Part shown: positions 1 to 5,618 of the stretch, one piece after another
Numbering within the stretch: the first letter of the stretch is position 1
Layout: the number at the start of each line of letters is the position of its first letter
NCBI GenBank assembly: GCA_964555675.1
Contig: CAZKTU010000342.1
Location: 1 to 5,618 of the forward strand
Direction: 5' to 3'
DNA: 5,618 nt
Origin: CAIWXH01 sp964555675
GTDB lineage: Bacteria; Chloroflexota; Chloroflexia; Chloroflexales; Chloroflexaceae
Translations under genes and position numbers: made by a program
Notes under the pieces: generated by a model
What the model saw: only the letters and a program-made list of their open reading frames with translations
Told to the model about the DNA's origin: nothing
The model's database searches: none

Positions 1-366
1 CTCACCCCCGAGCAGCGCCGCATCTTCGACCAGCTCCAGGCCCTCATGTCGATCGTCGAGGGCTACGGCAACCACGTCATGAACGCCGTCGGCAAGCGCC
101 TGCTGCCCAGCTTCGAGCAGATCGAGCAGCGCGTGGCCCAGCGCCAGTCGACCAAGACTCTGATCGAGCAGGCCTTCAACCGGATCACCGGCATGGACCT
201 GAAGCTGGCCCAGTACCAGCAGGGCGAGGCCTTCATCAACTACGTGATCGAGACCCGCGGCAGCGCCTTCGCCCACCGCGTCTGGGAGCGTGTCGAGCAC
301 CTGCCCACCATGCAAGAGATCAAGAGCCCCCAGAGCTGGATCGCCCGCATGGAGCGCTCGAGCTAG
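1..366 (+). CDS. Zinc-dependent metalloprotease, DUF2342/zincin_2 family (3' part only)
   Basis: The frame is open from the first base, so this is the last 121 residues of a longer gene; the Met at position 46 is internal. The residues resemble the C-terminal part of the DUF2342 zincin-like family (sometimes annotated 'putative hydrolase' or 'F420 biosynthesis-associated'). Three landmarks support this: an E-G-Y-x-x-H-V-M-N-A-V-G segment (fragment residues 20-31), a G-M-D-L-K-x-x-Q-Y-x-x-G-x-x-F-I segment, and a closing L-P-T-x-x-E-I-x-x-P-x-x-W-I. Full-length members are about 350-450 residues, with the HExxH zinc site upstream, so the catalytic motif cannot be seen here. The Glu of the EGY segment could be a further active-site residue; that is inference. 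The substrate of the family is not established. The gene ends in TAG and converges on ligA, so the two are not in one operon. The family call rests on recognition of these motifs. Confidence 0.75.
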   Translation, partial: LTPEQRRIFDQLQALMSIVEGYGNHVMNAVGKRLLPSFEQIEQRVAQRQSTKTLIEQAFNRITGMDLKLAQYQQGEAFINYVIETRGSAFAHRVWERVEHLPTMQEIKSPQSWIARMERSS

Positions 367-375
367 GCTTGTAAT

Positions 376-398
376 GCGGGGAAACCAGGTTTCCCCGC
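376..398. terminator. Perfect inverted repeat between convergent genes, probable two-way terminator hairpin
   Basis: GCGGGGAAACC (376-386) and GGTTTCCCCGC (388-398) are exact reverse complements separated by one A. In RNA this gives about 9-10 bp of stem with a 3-5 nt loop. It lies 10 bp after the metalloprotease stop and 29 bp beyond the ligA stop on the other strand, where a shared terminator would be expected. There is no T-run on either side, so it is not a textbook intrinsic terminator. It could instead act as a 3'-end stabiliser or need a factor. Confidence 0.6.
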
Positions 399-426
399 GC
401 CCCTACCGACACGTACCTGCCTGCGC

Positions 427-2556
427 CTACAGCTCTAGCCTGAGCTGGCCCTCGTCGTCGGGCGCGCCGGGCGCGCCCGGCTCAGCGGTGGCGGGCGCCG
501 CCTCGGCAAGTGGCGCCTCGCCCACCAGGGCCAGCAGGGCGGCCTCGTCGAGCACGGGCACGCCGAGCTGCTGGGCTTTGGCGAGCTTGCTGCCCGCGCT
601 GGCGCCGGCGACGACGTAGCTGGTCTTCTTGCTGACGCTCTCGCTGACCTTGCCGCCGTGGGACTGGATCAGCTCGCCGGCCTGCTCGCGGGTGAGCGTG
701 GGCAGCGTGCCGGTGAGCACGAAGGTCTTGCCGCTCAGGCCGTCGCCGGCCAGGGTGCGCGGCTCGGCGCCGGTGAGGCGCACGCCCGCGGCGCGCAGGC
801 GCTCGACCACGCGGCGGTTCTCCTCGCGGCCGAAGAACTGCACCACACTGGCGGCCACCACCGGGCCGATCCCATCGACGGCGACGAGCTCGGCCTCGCT
901 CGCGGCCATCAGGGCGTCGAGGCTGCCGAAGTGACGGGCCAGGTCGGCGGCGGCCACGCTGCCCACGAAGCGGATGCCCAGGCCCACGATGACCCGCTCG
1001 AGGGGGCGGCCCTTCGACTCCTCGATGGCCTGCAGCAGATTAGCGACGCGCTTCGGCCCGTAGCCCTCGACGCCCGCGAAACGCTCGGCCGTCAGATCAT
1101 AGAGCCCGGCCAGATCCTTGATCCAGCCCAGGGTCACAAACTGCTCGGCCTGGCGCTCGCCGATCCCGGCGATATCCATCGCCCCGCGCCCGACGAAGTG
1201 CTCGATGCGCCGCACCAGCTGGGCCGGGCAGATCCCGAAGTTCGGGCAGCGCCAGGCCGCCTCGCCCTCGACCCGCTCGACCGGGGTGCCGCAGGCCGGG
1301 CAGAGGGAGGGGAAGGGCCAGGGCTGCTCGCCGCCGGTGCGCAGGCTCAGCACGGGGCCAACCACATAGGGGATCACATCGCCGGCCCGCTTGACCGTCA
1401 CATAGTCGCCGACGCGGATGTCGCGCTCGCTGATATAGTCGGCGTTATGCAGGCTGGCGTTGCGCACCGTCACCCCGCCGATCACCACCGGCTCGAGCTC
1501 GGCGTTGGGCGTGAGCACGCCGGTGCGCCCGACATTGACCACGATATTAGTCAGGCGGGTGACCGCCTCGCGGGCGGGGAACTTGAAGGCGACCGCCCAG
1601 CGCGGATCCTTCTGCACCGCGCCCAGCTCGCGCTGCTGGGCGAAGTCGTCGACCTTGATCACAATCCCGTCGGCCTCGTAGGGCAGGCTATCGCGGCGGG
1701 CCATCCACTCGCGGCAGTAGGCCACCACCTCCTCGAACTGCTCGAAGCGGCGGGCGTCGGCGTTGACGGGGAAGCCCAGAGCCCGCAGGTACTGCAGGGT
1801 CTGCCACTGGCCCGTGAGGCTCACCCCGCTGAAGGGGCCGACCGCATAGGCGAAGAAGCGCAAAGGTCTGCCGGCGGTGAGGGCGGGGTCCTTCTGGCGC
1901 AGCGAGCCGGCGGCCGAGTTGCGGGCGTTGGCGAACGTCTTCTCGCCGGCGGCGGCGAGGCCCTGGTTGAGGGCCTCGAAGTCGGCCGTGCGCATATAAA
2001 TCTCGCCGCGCACCTCGATCGCCCGTGGGGGGGAGGCGGGCAGCGGGCCGGCCCCACCGTCGTCCCACTCGCGCAGGCGCAGCGGGATACCGCGGACCGT
2101 GCGCAGGTTGGCGGTCACATCCTCGCCGACCTCGCCGTCGCCGCGGGTGGCGCCCTGAGCGAAGCGGCCCTCGCTGTAGGTCAGGGCGATCGCCAGGCCG
2201 TCGATCTTGGGCTCGACCACGTAGGCGACGGGCGCGTCGGCGCCCAGCAGACGCAGCACCCGCTCGCGCCACTCGTGCAGCTCGGCCTCGTCCATCGCGT
2301 TGGCGAGCGAGAGCATGGGCTGAGGGTGGCGCACCTTGGCGAACTGGCCCGCGGCCTGGCCGCTGACCCGCTGGGTGGGCGAGTCGGGGGTGAGCAGCTC
2401 GGGGTGAGCGGCCTCGAGCGCCCGCAGTTCGCGGATGAGCGCGTCATACTCCGCATCGCTCAGGGGCGGATCGTCGAGCACATAGTAGCCGTAGTTCGCG
2501 TCGGCGAGGGCGCTGCGCAGCTCTTCGGCGCGGCGGGCGGGGTCGGGCCAGGTCAT
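427..2556 (-). CDS. ligA: NAD-dependent DNA ligase LigA
   Basis: LigA seals nicks in duplex DNA during replication and repair, using NAD+ to form an AMP-lysine intermediate. The protein is 709 residues (E. coli LigA is 671). Domains in order: Ia with Y22/Y24/Y25 and the D-A-E-Y-D motif (34-38), which in this family contacts the NMN half of NAD; the adenylation domain with K-I-D-G at 117-120 (K117 the AMP-accepting lysine), V-R-G-E at 182-185, D-G-I-V-I-K ending at K301, and K325; an OB fold at about 330-400; a zinc finger with Cys419, 422, 437 and 443, spaced as in E. coli; helix-hairpin-helix repeats at about 455-590; and BRCT at about 607-678. A 31-residue Ala/Pro/acidic tail follows and ends in QLRLEL. 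The ATG at 2554-2556 was chosen because AGGAG sits 7 nt upstream and domain Ia begins straight after it. An in-frame ATG 19 codons upstream (2611-2613) would add a basic, unfamily-like N-terminus. All catalytic residues are intact. Confidence 0.97.
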   Translation of the reverse strand: MTWPDPARRAEELRSALADANYGYYVLDDPPLSDAEYDALIRELRALEAAHPELLTPDSPTQRVSGQAAGQFAKVRHPQPMLSLANAMDEAELHEWRERVLRLLGADAPVAYVVEPKIDGLAIALTYSEGRFAQGATRGDGEVGEDVTANLRTVRGIPLRLREWDDGGAGPLPASPPRAIEVRGEIYMRTADFEALNQGLAAAGEKTFANARNSAAGSLRQKDPALTAGRPLRFFAYAVGPFSGVSLTGQWQTLQYLRALGFPVNADARRFEQFEEVVAYCREWMARRDSLPYEADGIVIKVDDFAQQRELGAVQKDPRWAVAFKFPAREAVTRLTNIVVNVGRTGVLTPNAELEPVVIGGVTVRNASLHNADYISERDIRVGDYVTVKRAGDVIPYVVGPVLSLRTGGEQPWPFPSLCPACGTPVERVEGEAAWRCPNFGICPAQLVRRIEHFVGRGAMDIAGIGERQAEQFVTLGWIKDLAGLYDLTAERFAGVEGYGPKRVANLLQAIEESKGRPLERVIVGLGIRFVGSVAAADLARHFGSLDALMAASEAELVAVDGIGPVVAASVVQFFGREENRRVVERLRAAGVRLTGAEPRTLAGDGLSGKTFVLTGTLPTLTREQAGELIQSHGGKVSESVSKKTSYVVAGASAGSKLAKAQQLGVPVLDEAALLALVGEAPLAEAAPATAEPGAPGAPDDEGQLRLEL
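460..477. repeat. Tandem 9-bp repeat inside the ligA tail
   Basis: GGGCGCGCC occurs twice in a row (460-468 and 469-477). On the minus strand it encodes the Gly-Ala-Pro-Gly-Ala-Pro part of the LigA C-terminal linker. It looks like a small slippage-type expansion of low-complexity linker DNA, and its copy number may differ between relatives. Confidence 0.6.
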
Positions 2557-2640
2557 GCCGGTGCTCCTGCTGGATCGTTCGCACCAACGGGCTGGCGCAC
2601 GAATCGGATCCATGGTCTATGGCGCCAGGGCGGACAAACC

Positions 2641-2648
2641 TCTATACT
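2641..2648. promoter_or_regulatory. Overlapping -10-like boxes facing both ways
   Basis: TCTATACT reads as TATACT on the plus strand (2643-2648; 5 of 6 matches to TATAAT) and as TATAGA on the minus strand (complement of 2641-2646; 4 of 6). Minus-strand use would start RNA near 2634, about 78 nt before the ligA start. Plus-strand use would start near 2655, just ahead of the hairpin at 2680. No convincing -35 box is present in either direction, so this is a candidate only. Confidence 0.35.
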
Positions 2649-2679
2649 GAACTCAACCCCCTGAACCGATCCCTCCTTC

Positions 2680-2717
2680 GCACAAGGGCCTCCGGCGCAA
2701 GCTGGGGGCCTTTGTGC
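2680..2717 (+). other. 17-bp RNA hairpin with GCAA tetraloop, plus-strand specific
   Basis: The left arm is 2680-2696, the loop GCAA is 2697-2700 and the right arm is 2701-2717. The arms pair without a break over 17 bp if three G-U pairs are allowed (2686/2711, 2691/2706, 2694/2703). In minus-strand RNA these become C-A mismatches, so the structure suits a plus-strand transcript. The loop is a GNRA tetraloop closed by C-G. Only two Ts follow (2718-2719), so it is a poor intrinsic terminator. It could be the body of a short RNA, an attenuator, or a 5'-leader stem of a long SDR transcript. Its function is unknown. Confidence 0.6.
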
Positions 2718-2822
2718 TTGTGGCGAGGGCATCTCTAGCCCAGGTGTTTCACTCTGTCTAGTCTACACAAAAATGAGCTGGGCGCAAACCGCCGCAGCCT
2801 GGGATCGGCGCGCCCCGAACGA

Positions 2823-2831
2823 TGGTATCTT
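2823..2831 (+). promoter_or_regulatory. Extended -10 promoter candidate for the SDR gene
   Basis: TGGTATCTT matches the extended -10 form TGnTATnnT. RNA would start near 2838, giving a leader of about 40 nt before the ATG at 2878. No recognisable -35 box lies 17 bp upstream, which extended -10 promoters can tolerate. Position relative to the gene is the main support. Confidence 0.35.
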
Positions 2832-2877
2832 GCTAGTAGCGCCGCGCCGCGCCACGCTAGCAGAAGGATCAGAGACG

Positions 2878-3678
2878 ATGGGCACAGCAGCCGAAGAGAC
2901 GACGCTCGAGGGGCAGGTCGCGATTATCACCGGGGCCGGTCAGGGCATCGGGCGGGCGATCGCCCTGCGCCTGGCCGCAGACGGCATGGACCTGATGCTG
3001 GCTGACCGCAACGGGCCCGCGATCGAGGCCCTGGCGGGCGAGATCCGCGCCCTCGGCCGCCGGGCCGTGGCGATGACCATGGACGTGACCGACGCCGGCG
3101 CGCGGGCAAAGCTGTTCGAGGCCACCCTCGCCGAGCTTGGCCGTCTCGACGCGCTGGTCAACAACGCCGGGGTGCTGCGCGCCTCGGCCCCCCTGGAGGT
3201 GAGCGAGGAGCACTGGGATCTCGTCCTCGCCGTGAACGCCAAGGCCGTCTACTTCCTCTGCCAGCTCGCCATGGGCCACATGCTCGCCGCGGGCGGCGGG
3301 CGCATCGTCAACCTGGCCTCGGCGGCCGGCAAGAGCGCGAGCACCATCCATCACCCGGTCTATAACGTCAGCAAGGCCGCCGTGATCGCCATGACCAAGA
3401 CCTTCGCCCATATCGGCGCGCCCGGCGGCGTCCGGGTGAACTCGGTCTGCCCCGGCATTATCGCCACGCCGATGCAGGACCAGGTGGACGCCGAGTTCGG
3501 CCGGCTGCAGCAGCGCGCCCCCGAGCAGATCCGCGCAGAGCGGGCCGCCCGCATCCCCCTCGGGCGCTCCGGCGAGCCCGAGGAGGTGGCCGCCCTGGTC
3601 GCCTTCCTGGTCGGACCCGACTCGCGCTACATGACCGGCCAGGCCCTGAACGTGACCGGCGGGATGATCATGTACTGA
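2878..3678 (+). CDS. Short-chain dehydrogenase/reductase (classical SDR, FabG-like)
   Basis: This is a soluble NAD(P)-dependent oxidoreductase of 266 residues, normal for a classical SDR. The sequence shows the Rossmann glycine motif T-G-A-G-Q-G-I-G (18-25), Asp43 at the end of the second strand (which in the family favours NAD(H) over NADP(H)), D69-V70, N-N-A-G (95-98), and the catalytic tetrad Asn120, Ser148, Tyr162 and Lys166 (Y-N-V-S-K). The P-G motif at 192-193 and the C-terminal T-G-Q-A-L-N-V-T-G-G are also present. The ATG at 2878 was chosen because AGAAGGA (2862-2868) lies 9 nt upstream and the Rossmann fold starts at the usual distance. An in-frame ATG at 2773 has no ribosome binding site and would add 35 unrelated residues. 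The gene stands alone, divergent from ligA and convergent with the exporter. The substrate cannot be read from the sequence; automatic pipelines might call it 3-oxoacyl-ACP reductase, but a polyol, sugar or secondary-alcohol dehydrogenase fits equally well. Confidence 0.93.
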   Translation: MGTAAEETTLEGQVAIITGAGQGIGRAIALRLAADGMDLMLADRNGPAIEALAGEIRALGRRAVAMTMDVTDAGARAKLFEATLAELGRLDALVNNAGVLRASAPLEVSEEHWDLVLAVNAKAVYFLCQLAMGHMLAAGGGRIVNLASAAGKSASTIHHPVYNVSKAAVIAMTKTFAHIGAPGGVRVNSVCPGIIATPMQDQVDAEFGRLQQRAPEQIRAERAARIPLGRSGEPEEVAALVAFLVGPDSRYMTGQALNVTGGMIMY

Positions 3679-3693
3679 GGGCTCGGGAGCCCT
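3678..3693. terminator. Short GC hairpin at the SDR stop codon, possible terminator
   Basis: AGGGCTC and GAGCCCT are exact reverse complements separated by GG, starting at the last base of the SDR stop codon. The pairing in RNA is likely 6 bp with a CGGG loop. The site lies in the 48-bp gap between the convergent SDR and exporter genes. No T-run follows on either strand, so termination is plausible from position but weakly supported. Confidence 0.35.
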
Positions 3694-3726
3694 GGGTGTG
3701 GCAGCAGCTTGTGCTGGGAAGCGGCG

Positions 3727-4899
3727 CTACTCGGCGCAGAGCAGCCAGTCGGCGAGGAGGGCCACGCCCAGGGCGGCGAGGCAGACGGCGATCACCCCGG
3801 GCCAGCCGACGCGCTGCCAGGCCAGCCCGGGGAGCGCCGCGCCGAGGGTGCCCCCGATATAGTAGCTCATCAGGTAGAGGGCGCTCGCCCCGCCCTTGGA
3901 GCCGGCGGCCGTGGCGTTGACATAGGCGGGCGCCACGGCCTGGGCGGTGAACATGCCCGTGCAGAGCACGAGCAGGCTCAGGACGATCAGCGGCAGGGCC
4001 GGCAGCAGCGTGCCGAGCATGCCGGCCATGGCGATCACCAGGCCGAGGGCAATCAGGGCCCGCCGCGACACCCGCGACGAGAGACGCCCCGCCAGGGGCG
4101 AGACGATCACGCCCGCCAGGTAGACCAGGTAGAGCACGGAGACGATCGCCGGGGGCAGCGAGAACGGCGGCCCCGAGAGGTAGTAGGGCAGGTAGGTGAA
4201 CACGCCGATGAAGCCGAAGAAGAGCGTGCCGCCGATCAGGAAGGCCCCGACCAGGCGGCGGTCGCGCAGATGAGCGAACATGCCGCGGTAGGCGCCGGCC
4301 CAGCCCGGCGAGACCCGCGCGGCGTCGCGGGGCAGCGCCAGAGCCATGCCGATGGCGCAGAGCAGCGTCACCCCGGCGAAGAAGACGAAGGCCGCCCGCC
4401 AGCCGGCGATGCCGGTGATCACCCCGCTGAGCACGCGCCCCGTGAGGCCCCCGGTCACCGTCGCGGCGATCCAGCCGCCCACCAGGGCCCCGAGCTGATG
4501 GGGCGGGAAGCGGTCGCCAAGGTAGGCCACCGCCACGGCCGTGAGCCCGGGGATGCAGAGCCCCTGCAGGGCCCGGCAGAACAGCAGTAGCCCGAAGGTG
4601 GGCGCCAGGGCGCACAGCAGGGTCGGCAGGGCGAGCAGGGCGCAGCTCCAGACCATCACCGGCTTGCGCCCGAGCGTGTCGCTCAGAGGCCCGCTGCTGC
4701 TCGAGGCCAGGGCGATCGTCAGGACCACCGCCGAGACCGTGAGGCCCGCCGTAGCCGGCGCGACGCCGAACTCGGCCGAGATCAGCGGCAGGATCGGCTG
4801 GGTGATGTACATGTCTGAGTAGACGGCCACCGTCGCCGCGTACAGGGCGGCGATCGAGAGGCCCGGCCGGGCGGCTACCCGCGCAGCGACGGTCGGCAT
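3727..4899 (-). CDS. MFS transporter, YnfM-like, 12 membrane segments
   Basis: This is an inner-membrane secondary transporter, probably a proton-driven exporter. Its 390 residues are strongly hydrophobic, in two six-helix halves joined by a basic loop at about 190-215. Motif A, G-P-L-S-D-T-L-G-R-K, lies at 70-79 between TM2 and TM3. The motif B arginine is in C-R-A-L-Q-G (Arg109). A glycine-rich motif C-like stretch, T-G-G-L-T-G-R-V-L-S-G (149-159) in TM5, is typical of efflux antiporters. A degenerate motif A repeat lies at 267-280. The N-terminal stretch with D-M-Y-I-T-Q-P-I-L-P-L (29-39) resembles the YnfM/arabinose-efflux-like group. The start is supported by GAGGAG 11 nt upstream. That site overlaps the TGA stop of the methyltransferase gene (15-bp gap), so translation is probably coupled. 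The substrate is unknown; export of a small molecule modified by the upstream methyltransferase is an inference from linkage. Confidence 0.93.
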   Translation of the reverse strand: MPTVAARVAARPGLSIAALYAATVAVYSDMYITQPILPLISAEFGVAPATAGLTVSAVVLTIALASSSSGPLSDTLGRKPVMVWSCALLALPTLLCALAPTFGLLLFCRALQGLCIPGLTAVAVAYLGDRFPPHQLGALVGGWIAATVTGGLTGRVLSGVITGIAGWRAAFVFFAGVTLLCAIGMALALPRDAARVSPGWAGAYRGMFAHLRDRRLVGAFLIGGTLFFGFIGVFTYLPYYLSGPPFSLPPAIVSVLYLVYLAGVIVSPLAGRLSSRVSRRALIALGLVIAMAGMLGTLLPALPLIVLSLLVLCTGMFTAQAVAPAYVNATAAGSKGGASALYLMSYYIGGTLGAALPGLAWQRVGWPGVIAVCLAALGVALLADWLLCAE

Positions 4900-4908
4900 C
4901 GGCGGGTA

Positions 4909-4917
4909 GTCTCCTCA
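4909..4917 (-). promoter_or_regulatory. Ribosome binding site overlapping the upstream stop codon
   Basis: On the minus strand the bases read TGAGGAGAC: the TGA is the methyltransferase stop (complement of 4915-4917) and GAGGAG is the exporter's Shine-Dalgarno sequence. Ribosomes ending the first gene would sit on the start region of the second, which supports coupled expression of the pair. Confidence 0.65.
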
Positions 4918-5616
4918 GGCGGCGTCGAGCAGGAAGGCTGGCGCCCACCAGTAGTCGAAGAGGCGCTGCCGGCGAATATGGGTGAAGCCCGCCCCCTGCA
5001 GGTCGGCCTCCCAGCCCGCGATCGGCTGCTCGTAGTTAGTGCGGGCGGCGCTGGGGTCGAAGTAGCCGAAGAAGACCGGCATCAGGAAGCCCTGGGCCAC
5101 CAGCCCGCCGTCGTCGCGATACTCGGCCAGGCCCTGCTCGTAGCGGGCGACGAAATGGGCGAGGCGGCGCGGGTCGAGGCCCTCGCCCAGCTCGGGCGGG
5201 TCGAACTCGACGAGCAGCAGACGGCCGGCGTGGTCGCGCAGCCAGGCCAGGGCGGATCGCCTGTCGGCGGGCGCGAGCGACTGCAGGCTGAAGGTAGCCT
5301 GGGCGACCTCCCAGCGGGCGTCGGACTGCTCGGCGAAGGCGAGGATGCCCATGGGGAAGGGGCGGAAGGCCACCTCGCGCTCGGTGAGGGCCTCGGCGGT
5401 GCGCGCCAGCATGGCGGCCGATGGCTCGACCAGGTCGACCCGGCTGACCGAGGGGCCGAGGGCCGGCAGCAGCGCCATGCCGTCACCCACCCCGACGTCG
5501 AGCAGGGCGAAGGCGGTGTAGCGCTCGTACACAGCCCGCAGGGCCGCGCTCACGGCGGCGTAGAGGGGCAGGTTGCCGCCCCCGCGAATGAAGGCCCCGA
5601 AGGCCTCGCCGGTCAC
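4915..5616 (-). CDS. Class I SAM-dependent methyltransferase
   Basis: This is a soluble enzyme predicted to move a methyl group from S-adenosylmethionine to an unknown acceptor. From the GTG at 5614-5616 it is 233 residues. Motif I is L-L-D-V-G-V-G-D-G (38-46), the SAM-binding glycine loop. Glu64 in V-D-L-V-E-P ends the second strand and should hold the ribose. A-Q-A-T-F-S-L-Q-S-L (105-114) occupies the motif IV region, and L-L-L-V-E-F-D-P-P is at 133-141. The last 60 residues are rich in aromatics (F-F-G-Y-F-D, T-N-Y-E-Q-P, Y-W-W-A-P) and probably form a substrate lid; that is inference. The true start is uncertain: the frame stays open to the window edge, and an ATG at 5616-5618 is out of frame and runs directly into TGA. 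That ATGTGA arrangement fits a GTGA overlap with an upstream gene. The exporter gene follows 15 bp downstream. The acceptor cannot be named; a natural-product or small-molecule methyltransferase is the likeliest reading. Confidence 0.85.
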   Translation of the reverse strand: MTGEAFGAFIRGGGNLPLYAAVSAALRAVYERYTAFALLDVGVGDGMALLPALGPSVSRVDLVEPSAAMLARTAEALTEREVAFRPFPMGILAFAEQSDARWEVAQATFSLQSLAPADRRSALAWLRDHAGRLLLVEFDPPELGEGLDPRRLAHFVARYEQGLAEYRDDGGLVAQGFLMPVFFGYFDPSAARTNYEQPIAGWEADLQGAGFTHIRRQRLFDYWWAPAFLLDAA

Positions 5617-5618
5617 AT

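Larger units (their letters stand above)
2557..2877. other. Divergent intergenic region between ligA and the SDR gene
   Basis: This 321-bp stretch has no supportable protein gene. An in-frame upstream extension of the SDR (ATG at 2773) lacks any ribosome binding site. Parts of the region are clearly less GC-rich than the flanking genes, for instance 2740-2775, as expected for promoter DNA. It contains the ligA ribosome binding site (AGGAG on the minus strand, complement of 2564-2568), a two-way -10-like box (2641-2648), a long hairpin (2680-2717) and an extended -10 box (2823-2831). A further weak minus-strand pair, TAGACA (complement of 2755-2760) and TAGAGA (complement of 2732-2737) with a 17-bp spacer, could be another ligA promoter. 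Confidence 0.75.

Noticed and set aside
2557..2613. Upstream start (ATG 2611-2613) for ligA
   Set aside because: It adds 19 residues not typical of LigA; the ATG at 2554-2556 has AGGAG 7 nt upstream and begins directly before domain Ia.
658..2664. Very long plus-strand open frame (668 codons) opposite ligA
   Set aside because: It is almost exactly antisense to a fully conserved LigA. Its product is Gly/Ala/His/Arg/Asp-rich with no domain pattern, as expected when a high-GC gene is read on its complement.
2773..2877. Upstream start (ATG 2773) for the SDR
   Set aside because: No ribosome binding site precedes it, the added 35 residues match no SDR feature, and it would place the extended -10 candidate inside the gene. 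The ATG at 2878 has AGAAGGA at good distance.
2869..3411. Minus-strand open frame of 180 codons inside the SDR gene
   Set aside because: The SDR strand shows all family motifs; the reverse frame has none and is a GC-driven shadow.
3702..3716. Second small stem (CAGCA/TGCTG) between the SDR and exporter genes
   Set aside because: It has only 5 bp with no T-run, which is likely by chance at this base composition.
3709..4590. Plus-strand open frame of 293 codons opposite the exporter
   Set aside because: It is very hydrophilic and low in complexity (Gly, Ala, Glu, Arg, His), the mirror of a hydrophobic transporter gene. There is no sign of real coding.
3668..4948. Minus-strand frame of 426 codons overlapping the exporter in another frame
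   Set aside because: The product is rich in Arg, Pro, Ala and Gly with no membrane segments, while the neighbouring frame gives a clean 12-TM MFS protein.
1..5618. CRISPR arrays, tRNA or rRNA genes, insertion sequences, phage or defence genes
   Set aside because: No spaced repeats, cloverleaf, transposase or terminal inverted repeats were seen by eye on either strand. The genes are metabolic, replication or transport types.

Overview
The window is a very GC-rich piece of bacterial chromosome carrying five protein genes, two of them cut by the window edges. The organism is most likely a member of Chloroflexota (class Chloroflexia), with high-GC Actinomycetota as the alternative. This rests on the GC-rich third positions, a DUF2342-type zincin metalloprotease (a family known mainly from these phyla) and the style of LigA. 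It is an inference from protein look, not from a search.

Left part (1-426): the 3' end of a plus-strand zincin/DUF2342 gene converges on ligA. The 60-bp gap between them holds a perfect 11-bp inverted repeat. Centre-left (427-2556): a complete minus-strand NAD-dependent DNA ligase, LigA, with every expected domain. It also has an Ala/Pro linker that ends in QLRLEL, which resembles a sliding-clamp-binding hexapeptide.

Centre (2557-2877): a 321-bp divergent intergenic region between ligA (minus) and an SDR oxidoreductase (plus). It contains a two-way -10-like element, a 17-bp hairpin capped by a GCAA tetraloop whose three G-U pairs form only in plus-strand RNA, and an extended -10 box just ahead of the SDR. 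This is the least explained stretch of the window.

Right part (2878-5618): the complete SDR gene converges on a minus-strand pair, a class I SAM-dependent methyltransferase followed by a 12-TM MFS exporter of the YnfM type. The exporter's ribosome binding site overlaps the methyltransferase stop codon, so the two are probably co-transcribed and coupled. An overlapping start/stop at the right edge suggests that the operon continues upstream, outside the window.

Nothing here is clearly a new defence, mobile or CRISPR-like system. Most of the genes are ordinary. The points worth a second look are the ligA tail, the tetraloop hairpin and the methyltransferase-exporter pair.
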